From assembly GCA_030427505.1 (NCBI GenBank), contig JAUICH010000001.1, positions 372,001-436,000 of the forward strand: 64,000 nucleotides of DNA, written 5' to 3'. Each line of letters opens with the position of its first letter. Position 1 is the stretch's first letter. The notes beneath the pieces were generated by a model that did not search any database, was not told the origin of the DNA, and saw only the letters and a list, made by a program, of their open reading frames with translations. Shown one piece after another: positions 18,602-26,776 of the stretch. A program made the position numbers and the translations under genes. The stretch is from Verrucomicrobiia bacterium (lineage in GTDB: Bacteria > Verrucomicrobiota > Verrucomicrobiia > Verrucomicrobiales > DEV007).

Positions 18602-21358
18602 ATGCCCAATCCTTACCAGGAAGACGTGTATTCGTCTGTTAGCACCTCAGTACCAGGTGTTCCGGAAATACAAAATAATGCTTTTTCCCGCTGTATCGGT
18701 ATTTTGGAACGCTTAGTCCGGGACGGTGAACCGGGCTTTTCGTGGGGTCAGGTGGGCCGGACGGTGCTGATTGCGGCGCCCCGGGCGGGGTATGGGAAGA
18801 GTCATTTGGTGGGCCGTCTGCGTTCCGTGGCGGGTCACCTGGTGGCGATGACGGATCTCCATTTTGGGCGGGAGATTGGGATTTCCTGGCGGGACACCCT
18901 GGAAAGGACCGTTCGTCAGTACGCTGGTTTGCGTTGCCCTGGCGGCGCTTGCGCGCTGCTGGACGAAGTGGGCCGGTGGTTTTTTGCCCGGATGGCATTT
19001 CCCACGGCGAGCCGCGCCCCGGAAAGCTGCCCGCTCCCTTCAGATGAGGCGGCGTTGAATGGGCAATTCCGTGAGATTTTTGACCCAAACGCCTCCACGG
19101 CGGGCCTTTCCTGGCTGGACAGCCACTACGACTCCCTCCTGGAGGACGCGGAACATGAGTTGGCTCGGCGCTGGCAAATGCCGCTCGATTCCGTCCGGTT
19201 CTGGGCCCGTGTGCTTCAGGACTACGCCGGCACCGCCTCCACGGAGTTGGAGAAGCGGGAAGAAGCCCTGCGCGAGGCGGCTTCCGGGCACAATGGCGAG
19301 TCTCCCGGCGAGAATGCCGAAGGCCTGGCCAGGCGGCGCTTTGGGGAGTTTTTCCGGCTGGCCTCGGAGGTTCGGCCCGTGGCTTTTGTGGTCGACCATC
19401 TGGACGCTTTTTTCGACGACAGCTCCGCCGGCATGGACATCGCCAATCTCCTGGTGGCGATTCAGGAACAGGTGCCCCGCAGCGTGACCCTTCTGTGCCT
19501 GAATGAGGATATCTGGGACGCCATTTTCCAGGACCGGGTGCCCAGTGCCTGGGTGGACCGGCTGACCCGGGACAGCGCTTCCCTGACGGCGGTCAGTCCC
19601 ACCATGGCGGAGAGTCTGGTCCGGCAGCGGCTCCTGGAGCGGGGGTATTCCGAAGAAGTGGCGAACCGTTTCGCGAGAGATCTGAGGTCCGGTCAGCGGT
19701 GGGATTTCGCGGCGCCCGGGACTCTCTATCCGCGTTTCGTTCTACGTCAGGCCTGCGAGGCATGGGAGGCCTTTCACGCCATGCCGGATACCGGCGTGGA
19801 GACTTCCGCCGAGGAATTTTTCCGGCGGGACACCCCAGAGGCGGCTCCGGCAGTTGGACCGGTGGGCATCGTGGCGCTGCCGGAACCCGGACCGGAGACT
19901 TCCCCGGAGACCCTGAACGCTGGCGAATCGTCCGGGGGCGTGGCCTCGGAGCCGGAGGTCGAGTCCGACATCATGCCCGAACCTGTCAGCGAACCCTTTC
20001 CAGTGGCTGAGTTTGCGCAATACGAGTCCGAATACCAGTGGATGGCGGTCGAACCGTTTGAGAACAACGGGGAGCCCGGGAACCCAGATGAGGCGGGGAA
20101 TCAGCCCGAAACTCCCGAGGTCCCAGCCCTGGAAGGGCCAGTGGCCGAACCGCTCGAGTCGGCGGTGGAATCTTCTCACCAAGAACCGGTGACCGAGCCA
20201 GAGCCATCCGAGCCGTCCGCCGAACCGGTTGTTGAGGAAGTTTACGCCGGACTGACCGAACCAGCCGCCGAACCCCAGGCCGAGGAAATTGCTGCGGAGC
20301 AGCCCGAGCCGGAGCGCGAATCTGAAAATGAGGAGATGGCGGCGGAAGCGGCTCCAGACTCTGAGCCAGCCTTTGAGACTGAGTTCGTTTCCACCGCCGG
20401 GAACGTGCCGCTGCCCTCGGCTTGGAAAGAGCCCGAGGCTGAGATGGACGTAGAGCCGGAAGATCTGGAATTTGCTGAAGCCGAGACGTCCGGGGTCAGG
20501 CCGGCTTCAGAGGCGTTTGGAATCTACTCCTTCGAAAGTTCCGGAAAATTTACTGATGAGGACGAGGAGGAAGAGGAACCGAAGGGCATCCCGCACCCCC
20601 GGGTACCGGTGGACCTGGACGCCATTGTGGCGGAAATCCGGCGCGGAGCGCACCGGGTGAGCGACATCCAGGAAGGCCAACGAAACGGCATCGCCAACGG
20701 CCGGCATCGCCGGAACGAGCCCGCCATCAGTCCGGTGGAGGCTCGCCTGGAAGGATTGCGCCTTTCCTACCTCCGCCGCATGGACACCCTGGCCTGGCGG
20801 CCGCGGTGTCTCGGTTACCTGATCCAGACGGTGGGAGATCACTACCCGGCAGTTTCACAGCGGCGGGTAAACCTAGCCGAAGCCACGGAAGCTTCCGGCG
20901 CGATTCAGTGGGTGGTGAACGGAAACGGCGTCTTGATGGGCTTTGCCCCGCCCGCGAATCACTCCTTCTGGCGGGAGTTGCTGGAGCACACCGTTCATGT
21001 GGACCGGCTTATTGCGGACTCGGGGCATGGAAAAGCGAAGCTGGCGGTGTTTTCCCACCGTTCCGCCCCCTACACACCTGGTGGCTGGCTCACGGAGGAC
21101 GATCCGGAGACGATGCAGCAGCAGTTCATCGATGTCGTGGAATTGGATGATGACGAGCTTTCTCTGCTCTACGCCGCCAGCGACCTGCTGAATGAAGTGC
21201 ATGCCGAGGCTAAGAATGGCGATTTCCGGCACGCGGTGGAAAGCGTGGCGCGCCGGCTGGACGACTTTTGGAGGCGGATCACTCAGCCCATGGTGGAATC
21301 ATCGGACCCAGGGTTCTCCCCCTCTCCCCCTCTCCCGCCGAACCGGATGAGGTCGTGA
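18602..21358 (+). CDS. Large P-loop ATPase with acidic repeat linker, uncharacterised
   Basis: A 918-residue protein. Residues about 1-410 form an ATPase domain: a Walker A-like loop APRAGYGKS near residue 62 (Pro stands where G or A is usual at the first position), a Walker B-like FVVDHLDAFF near 265, and LLCLNEDIW near 300 that could act as sensor 1. Residues about 410-650 are a low-complexity linker of Glu, Pro and Ala with many EP repeats. A third part (about 690-890) is compact and rich in Trp and His (WVVNGNGVLMGF, ELLEHTVHVDRLI, LAVFSHRSAPY) and matches no family I recognise. It stands alone on the plus strand. Nucleotide-driven regulation or mechanical work is plausible, but the target is unknown. 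Confidence 0.7.
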   Translation: MPNPYQEDVYSSVSTSVPGVPEIQNNAFSRCIGILERLVRDGEPGFSWGQVGRTVLIAAPRAGYGKSHLVGRLRSVAGHLVAMTDLHFGREIGISWRDTLERTVRQYAGLRCPGGACALLDEVGRWFFARMAFPTASRAPESCPLPSDEAALNGQFREIFDPNASTAGLSWLDSHYDSLLEDAEHELARRWQMPLDSVRFWARVLQDYAGTASTELEKREEALREAASGHNGESPGENAEGLARRRFGEFFRLASEVRPVAFVVDHLDAFFDDSSAGMDIANLLVAIQEQVPRSVTLLCLNEDIWDAIFQDRVPSAWVDRLTRDSASLTAVSPTMAESLVRQRLLERGYSEEVANRFARDLRSGQRWDFAAPGTLYPRFVLRQACEAWEAFHAMPDTGVETSAEEFFRRDTPEAAPAVGPVGIVALPEPGPETSPETLNAGESSGGVASEPEVESDIMPEPVSEPFPVAEFAQYESEYQWMAVEPFENNGEPGNPDEAGNQPETPEVPALEGPVAEPLESAVESSHQEPVTEPEPSEPSAEPVVEEVYAGLTEPAAEPQAEEIAAEQPEPERESENEEMAAEAAPDSEPAFETEFVSTAGNVPLPSAWKEPEAEMDVEPEDLEFAEAETSGVRPASEAFGIYSFESSGKFTDEDEEEEEPKGIPHPRVPVDLDAIVAEIRRGAHRVSDIQEGQRNGIANGRHRRNEPAISPVEARLEGLRLSYLRRMDTLAWRPRCLGYLIQTVGDHYPAVSQRRVNLAEATEASGAIQWVVNGNGVLMGFAPPANHSFWRELLEHTVHVDRLIADSGHGKAKLAVFSHRSAPYTPGGWLTEDDPETMQQQFIDVVELDDDELSLLYAASDLLNEVHAEAKNGDFRHAVESVARRLDDFWRRITQPMVESSDPGFSPSPPLPPNRMRS

Positions 21359-21412
21359 AAGGCCGCCAAGAATCCTGATCCAGCCCGCGACGGGAACTCC
21401 GAACCAGCGCGG

Positions 21413-21979
21413 TTAGTTCAGTGACACGTCGTCTGGCTCGTCAGCCAGCAACGCGTACCAGGGGCTCAACCCCCGAAGCAGGCGATTCCAAAGCGTGTCC
21501 AGGTTTTCCGTTTCCAGGACGCGTTTTTCCGGTTTGTGAGTGATCCAGGCACGTTGACGCATTTCATTCTCCAACTGACCTTCGGACCAGCCGGAGTAGC
21601 CTACAAAGGCGCGGATGGAGAAGCCTTCCGCCTGGTGGCAGAGCGCTTGTTTGGCGGAGAGATGCGTGGTGTATTGCAGCGAATTTTCCACGTCCGACCA
21701 GCCTAGAGAACTGAAGGTCAAGTGCTCGGCGCTAACGGGGCCACCGATAAAAACGGGTACGTGTGCTAGGTCCTCAAACTCTTCCGCGGCCAGCAGGTCG
21801 CCCACGGTCTTGCCGAGGGGACGATTCAGGATGTAGCCATGGGCTCCGTCTTCCTGCGAGTGCTCGGTCAGGAGCAGCACCGTATGGCGGAAAGTGGGCT
21901 CCCGCAGGCTCGGGTCGGCCAGGATGAGAGAGCCTTTTAACAAGGCTGGCTGTGTGGTTTTTTCTTCGCCAGACTTCAC
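21413..21979 (-). CDS. YqgE/AlgH family protein
   Basis: A 188-residue protein matching the YqgE/AlgH family in length and motifs: LKGSLILADPSL near residue 14, RHTVLLLTEHS near 32, GYILNRPLG near 50, VFIGGPV near 77 and FVGYSGWSEGQLENEM near 126. The family is widespread and often called a transcriptional regulator (AlgH in Pseudomonas), but no DNA-binding fold is evident and its role is unsettled. The start is GTG at 21979. It is divergent from trpD, 146 bp apart. Confidence 0.9.
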   Translation of the reverse strand: MKSGEEKTTQPALLKGSLILADPSLREPTFRHTVLLLTEHSQEDGAHGYILNRPLGKTVGDLLAAEEFEDLAHVPVFIGGPVSAEHLTFSSLGWSDVENSLQYTTHLSAKQALCHQAEGFSIRAFVGYSGWSEGQLENEMRQRAWITHKPEKRVLETENLDTLWNRLLRGLSPWYALLADEPDDVSLN

Positions 21980-22125
21980 CGTGAATGAGGTGTTGGATGG
22001 TGGGCTGCGGAATGCTTAAGAAGTCTAGAGTACATTGTGCCTGCCGCAAATATCTGTTGCATGTGGTGGTCAAATGTCGAGCATGCCCCTTTCAACCGCG
22101 TGCCACGGTGACGGAATCGACCCCT

Positions 22126-23166
22126 ATGAAAGCATTGATCGAAACCATCGAGAGCGGGGCTCATCTCAGCCGGGAACAGGTGTTTGCCGCCGGGGAAGCG
22201 CTCCTTTCGGAAGACGCCGGTTTGGAAGAAAAAGCCCGCTTTTTGACCGCCCTTTCGGAGCGGGGCGAGGCTCCCGAGGAGATCGCTTTTTTTGCCCAGT
22301 CTTTCCTGGAAAAAGCCGTGGATCCTGGCCTGAAACCGGGAGACGTGGGGGGCCCGCTCATGGACGTGTGCGGCACGGGCGGGGACAAACTGAACCTGTT
22401 CAATATATCCACCACATGGATGTTCGTCCTGGCGGCGGCGGGCGCCGTGGTGGTGAAACATGGGAACCGTGGCATCACCTCGAAGAGCGGCGGCGCGGAC
22501 GTTCTGGAATACCTGGGCGTGAAGCTGGACCTGCCGCCGGAACGCTTTGTGGAAGGGGTCAAGCAGACCGGTCTCGGCTTTCTCTTTGCCCCGGCCTACC
22601 ATCCGGCGTTCAAGTCCGTGGCGCCGGTGCGCAAGATGCTGGCGGAGCGAGGACAGCGCACCATGTTCAACATCCTGGGACCGCTGCTCAATCCCGTGCG
22701 GCCGGACTACCAGTTGATCGGTGTCTTCAGCGAACACCTTCAGCCCGGATTCGCGGAAATTCTGACTTTGTTAGGCCGAAAATCCGCCTGGGTGGTGCAT
22801 GGCAAGACCGAGGCCGGAGCCGGCATGGATGAAGTTTCCGTGAGCGGTCCGACCCAGGTCTGGAAAACGGAGAGCGGTAAAATTTCTCACGAGACCCTGG
22901 AGCCCGCTTCGCTGGGGGTGGAAGTCCGTCCCGTTGGCGAACTCAAAGGCGGTGATGCCGCCGCCAATGCGTCGTTGCTAACCGGCATCCTTTCTGGGGA
23001 AATCCGGGACGCGAAACGGGATGTCGTGCTGCTGAATGCCGCGGCGGGACTCACGGTGTGTGGCAAGGCCTCCAACATGGAAGAGGGCCTGCAACGGGCG
23101 GCGGAGTTGATCGACAGCGGCGCGGCGAAGCAGAAGCTGGACGCGTTTCTCGCCTTTCACTCGTAG
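22126..23166 (+). CDS. trpD: Anthranilate phosphoribosyltransferase
   Basis: A 346-residue enzyme that joins anthranilate to PRPP in tryptophan synthesis. Hallmarks: DVCGTGGDKLNLFNIST near residue 80 (PRPP-binding glycine loop), KHGNRGITSKSGGADVLE near 108, and NPVRPDYQLIGVF near 190. The frame is open to 21985, but ATG 22126 gives the typical N terminus (MKALIETIESG) and length. It stands apart from other trp genes here. Its 3' end overlaps the convergent NamZ-like gene by 10 bp. Confidence 0.95.
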   Translation: MKALIETIESGAHLSREQVFAAGEALLSEDAGLEEKARFLTALSERGEAPEEIAFFAQSFLEKAVDPGLKPGDVGGPLMDVCGTGGDKLNLFNISTTWMFVLAAAGAVVVKHGNRGITSKSGGADVLEYLGVKLDLPPERFVEGVKQTGLGFLFAPAYHPAFKSVAPVRKMLAERGQRTMFNILGPLLNPVRPDYQLIGVFSEHLQPGFAEILTLLGRKSAWVVHGKTEAGAGMDEVSVSGPTQVWKTESGKISHETLEPASLGVEVRPVGELKGGDAAANASLLTGILSGEIRDAKRDVVLLNAAAGLTVCGKASNMEEGLQRAAELIDSGAAKQKLDAFLAFHS

Positions 23167-24431
23167 AGCAGAAACGGCTGGCGCCGTTCTAGAAACTTTT
23201 CCGCGTCAGGCTGCCAGGTGGCCCGCATTTCCGCCAGGGAGCTTCCGCGGAGCACCGCTTCATAGGTGGGCGTGTGGTCCAGCAGGCGGTTCCCTCTTTC
23301 CGAAAAGTTGTACTGCTCCGGATACAAGCGGCAGAGTTCCCGGCCCACGGAAAGGCCCAGGTCCAGCGCGCGAAACGTTTTTCGGTTCGTTATCTTGAAT
23401 CGCACTCCGCCGCACGGCAGCCCTTCATGCACGCTGGACTCGGGGGTAAAGGAGACTGGTTTTATCTTCACCCCGGGCAGGTCCAAAGCATTCAAGCGGT
23501 CCGCGAGGAGCGGGCCATCGATGAAGGGAGCGCCCACGAGTTCGAAAGGCGTGTCCGTACCACGTCCGACGGAAAGGTTGGTAAATTCCAGCAGGCCGAT
23601 GCCGGGGTAGAGAATAGCTTCTTCCAGCGAACGCATGTTGGGCGAGGGATTCACCCAGCGCAGCCCGGTCTGGTCAAAGTAGCGGTTGCGCTTCCAGTGG
23701 GCCACGGGGATGACGGTCAGGTCCAGGCCCAGCTGCTTTTCGTGGTTAAAGAGTTGGGCCAATTCGCCCACCGTCATCCCATGCTGAATGGGGAGGGGAT
23801 GGTAGGCCGTGAAATCAAAACCGCCTTCGCGGATGGGGCCATCGACCCGGACGCCACCGATGGGGTTGACCCGGTCAAAGACGAAGAACTTCAGCCCGTG
23901 CGCCGCGGCGGCTTCCATGCACAGCCCCATGGTGGAGATGTAAGTGTAAAAGCGGCAGCCGATGTCCTGGATGTCGAAAGCCAGGGCATCCAGCCCGGCC
24001 AGTTGTTCCGCCGTGGGGCGGCGGTCTTCGGTTCTGTAGAGGCTGTAGATTGGAAGACCGGACTTTTCGTCGCGGCTGTCATCCACGGACTCGTCCGCCG
24101 TGCCGCGAATACCGTGCTCGGGTGAGAACAGCGCGACGAGATTTACGTCCGGAGCGGCGGCCAGGAGATCGATCGTGGAGTTTCCCTCCCGGTCGAGTCC
24201 CGTGTGATTGGTGACCAAACCAACCCGCAGTCCCTTCAAAGGAGCAAAGCTGTCACGGGCCAAGACATCGATGCCATTGAGGACCGGACTCCGGGCGAAT
24301 TGGGCGTGCCCCGCGGAAGGAAAACCGCAGGTCATTCCGATCAGGGCCAGAATCCAGAGCCATTCCTGGCAATGAGAAAAGCGGCCCTGGCGTTTCTGAA
24401 AACACGGGGGTTTGGGTGACGCAGCCCTCAT
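23157..24431 (-). CDS. Exported exo-N-acetylmuramidase, NamZ/DUF1343 family
   Basis: A 424-residue protein of the DUF1343 family, whose founding member NamZ removes non-reducing-end N-acetylmuramic acid from peptidoglycan fragments (GH171). Visible family features are [11 protein letters not shown] near residue 68, FSPEHGIRG near 95, [15 protein letters not shown] near 146, DRVNPIGG near 180 and NPSPNMRS near 258. A hydrophobic segment (about 22-44) ending at GHAQ looks like a signal peptide, so it acts outside the cytoplasm, probably in wall recycling or scavenging. ATG 24431 overlaps the upstream antiporter stop (ATGA), implying coupling. Confidence 0.85.
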   Translation of the reverse strand: MRAASPKPPCFQKRQGRFSHCQEWLWILALIGMTCGFPSAGHAQFARSPVLNGIDVLARDSFAPLKGLRVGLVTNHTGLDREGNSTIDLLAAAPDVNLVALFSPEHGIRGTADESVDDSRDEKSGLPIYSLYRTEDRRPTAEQLAGLDALAFDIQDIGCRFYTYISTMGLCMEAAAAHGLKFFVFDRVNPIGGVRVDGPIREGGFDFTAYHPLPIQHGMTVGELAQLFNHEKQLGLDLTVIPVAHWKRNRYFDQTGLRWVNPSPNMRSLEEAILYPGIGLLEFTNLSVGRGTDTPFELVGAPFIDGPLLADRLNALDLPGVKIKPVSFTPESSVHEGLPCGGVRFKITNRKTFRALDLGLSVGRELCRLYPEQYNFSERGNRLLDHTPTYEAVLRGSSLAEMRATWQPDAEKFLERRQPFLLYE

Positions 24432-25702
24432 GAATGACTGGTTTCGTTTGAGGGGTCTTGGATTTTTCCGTTCCGGGAAAGCCGCCGGTAAAGCTTGCCT
24501 ACCGTGAGTCCCTGAACCGCGATGGAGAAGACGACGACGACGTAGGTGAAATCCAGCAGGAAGTCCCGCCCGGCGGTTTCCGGCAGCGCCAGGGCCAGCG
24601 CGATGGAAATGCCGCCGCGCAGGCCGCCCCAGGTCAGCATGCGGGAAGCCCCCGGACTGAAAGCGCGGAAGGGACGCAGCATCGCGATGGGAATGCTGAC
24701 GGAGACAAAGCGCGCCCCGAGCACGAGCGGAATACAGATCAAGCCCACCAGCAGAGTCTGCCAGGTAAACGGCACCACCAGCAGTTCCAGGCCGATCAGG
24801 GCAAAGAGCAGCGCATTCAGGATTTCGTCCACCAGTTCCCAAAACAGGTCCAGATGCTCCCGCGTTGTGTCGGACATGGCCAGGGCCCGGCCGTGGTTCC
24901 CGATCATCAAGCCGGCCACCACCATGGCCAGGGGGCCGGAGGTGTGGAGGTAGTGCGCCAGGCTGTAGCCGCCCGTGACCAAGGCCAGCGTGATCAGCAC
25001 TTCCACCTGGTAGTTGTCGATCATCTTGAGCAGGTAGTAGCCCACGAAGCCCAGGGCAATGCCGAAGGCGATGCCGCCCACGGCTTCCACCAGGAAAAGA
25101 TGTCCCAAGTGGGCCCAACTGAATTCGTGCTCGCCCGTGGCGATCTCAAAGAGGGCCAGGAAGACCACCACGCCCACGCCGTCGTTGAAGAGAGACTCCC
25201 CCGTGACCTTGGTTTCCAGGCTCTTGGAAACGTTGGCTTTCTTCAAGATGCCCAGGACGGCCACGGGATCGGTGGGAGAAATCAGCGCGCCGAACAGCAG
25301 GCAGTAAATGTAGTCCAGCTCCATTCCGAAAAGGGGCAGCAGGAAATACAGCGCCGTGCCAACCAGGGCGGTGGAGATGACGACGCCCAGCGTGGCCATG
25401 GTGCCAATCAGGCGGCCCTGGCGGGCCAGGTCACTGAGATCCACATGCAGGGCGCCGGCGAACAGCAGGTAGCTGAGCATGACATCGAGCAGCGCGTCTT
25501 CGAAGTGGATTTCGGAGACGATCGTGCCGGCGACCTCGGTGATGATGGGAAAAAACTGGCCCGCCAGGATCAACAGGAGCGAAGCCATCAAGCTCATCAG
25601 CATGATGCCGATGGTCGTGGGCAGCCGGACATAGCGGATATTGATGTAGCCGAGGATGGCGGCAACGGTCAGCAGAAGGGCGACGAGGTCAAAGATGCTC
25701 AT
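24428..25702 (-). CDS. CPA1-family sodium/proton antiporter
   Basis: A 424-residue membrane protein with about a dozen hydrophobic segments. Signature motifs for the CPA1 (NhaP/NHE-like) family are clear: [15 protein letters not shown] near residue 140, the ion-binding [14 protein letters not shown] near 165, and a Gly-rich [16 protein letters not shown] near 370. It exchanges Na+ or K+ for H+ across the inner membrane for pH and ion balance. The frame extends to 25768, but ATG 25702 ([11 protein letters not shown]) begins directly with the first helix. The stop overlaps the start of the NamZ-like gene. Confidence 0.9.
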   Translation of the reverse strand: MSIFDLVALLLTVAAILGYINIRYVRLPTTIGIMLMSLMASLLLILAGQFFPIITEVAGTIVSEIHFEDALLDVMLSYLLFAGALHVDLSDLARQGRLIGTMATLGVVISTALVGTALYFLLPLFGMELDYIYCLLFGALISPTDPVAVLGILKKANVSKSLETKVTGESLFNDGVGVVVFLALFEIATGEHEFSWAHLGHLFLVEAVGGIAFGIALGFVGYYLLKMIDNYQVEVLITLALVTGGYSLAHYLHTSGPLAMVVAGLMIGNHGRALAMSDTTREHLDLFWELVDEILNALLFALIGLELLVVPFTWQTLLVGLICIPLVLGARFVSVSIPIAMLRPFRAFSPGASRMLTWGGLRGGISIALALALPETAGRDFLLDFTYVVVVFSIAVQGLTVGKLYRRLSRNGKIQDPSNETSHS

Positions 25703-25798
25703 GGAAGTGGGAATGGTTGGCGGATGCGTCAGAGTGTCACCGGGTATCGTGCCAGGGCAAGCCGCCAATCGTGACGCTTTGCGGTTTTCCGCCGCGTC

Positions 25799-26776
25799 TC
25801 ACTGGATGAACATGCAATCGCCATAGCTGTAGAAACGGTAACGTTCCGCAATGGCGGACCGGTAGGCTTCTTCCATCAATTCTTTGCCGGCGAAGGCGGC
25901 CACCAGCATGAGCAGGGTGGAACGGGGCAAGTGAAAGTTGGTGAGCAGAGCGCCCACGCTCTTAAACTGGTAGGGCGGATAGATGAAGATCTCCGTGCTG
26001 CCGGACCCCGGTTGCAGGGGCAGTCCGTCTTGCGCCGCGCAGTGTTCCAGCACCCGGACCACGGTGGTACCGATGGCGATGACCCGCTGAGCGTCCCGGA
26101 TCGCCGCCGCCGTTTCGGGGCTGAGCGCATAGGTTTCCCGGTGCATGGGGTGGGTGGTCAGGTCTTCCACCTTCACCGGTTGAAACGTTCCCAGACCGAC
26201 GTGGAGGGTCACGAAGGCATGCGGAATTTGGGTCAACATTTCAGGAGTGAAGTGAAGTCCCGCGGTCGGAGCGGCGATGGCGCCTTCCTCCCGGGCAAAA
26301 ACGGTCTGATAGCGTTCGCGGTCCAGGGCCTCGTCTTCGCGGTTCATGTAGGGAGGAAGGGCCAGGTGCCCATGTTCCTGGGAATCGATCTCCCGGTCGA
26401 AGACGATGAGGCGTTCGCCCTGCTCCAGAATCTCCGTGACCGTGCCGGTGGCGTCGCCGATTTCGATCTGGCGCCCGATCTTCATTCGCTTGCCCGGTTT
26501 GACCAGGCACACCCACTCCAGAGGCGAGCGCCGGTCCAGGCAGAGGATCTCGAGCCGGTGGTCGTTGGAATAAAAACGCGCCGGGCGAACCCGCGTGTCA
26601 TTCATGACCGCCAGGTCGCCGTCCCGAAGCAGTCCGGGAAAGTCGCGAATGCTGCCGTGCTCGATGCAGCCGGTGGCGCGGTCGATCCGCATCATGCGGG
26701 CGTCTTCCCGGCGTTCGGGTGGACGGGCGGCGATCAGTTCGGATGGCAGGTGATAGTCGAAATCCGAAGTATTCAT
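25799..26776 (-). CDS. queA: tRNA queuosine synthesis enzyme QueA
   Basis: A 325-residue S-adenosylmethionine:tRNA ribosyltransferase-isomerase, which transfers the ribosyl part of SAM to 7-aminomethyl-7-deazaguanine in tRNA to give epoxyqueuosine. Family features: FDYHLPSELIA at the N terminus, VMNDTRVRPARF near residue 57, GAIAAPTAGLHFT near 165, HVGLGTFQPV near 190, IGTTVVRVLEH near 232 and LLTNFHLPRSTLLMLVAAFAG near 280. The start (ATG 26776) overlaps the upstream glycosyltransferase stop by 4 bp. No tgt gene is seen nearby. Confidence 0.95.
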   Translation of the reverse strand: MNTSDFDYHLPSELIAARPPERREDARMMRIDRATGCIEHGSIRDFPGLLRDGDLAVMNDTRVRPARFYSNDHRLEILCLDRRSPLEWVCLVKPGKRMKIGRQIEIGDATGTVTEILEQGERLIVFDREIDSQEHGHLALPPYMNREDEALDRERYQTVFAREEGAIAAPTAGLHFTPEMLTQIPHAFVTLHVGLGTFQPVKVEDLTTHPMHRETYALSPETAAAIRDAQRVIAIGTTVVRVLEHCAAQDGLPLQPGSGSTEIFIYPPYQFKSVGALLTNFHLPRSTLLMLVAAFAGKELMEEAYRSAIAERYRFYSYGDCMFIQ

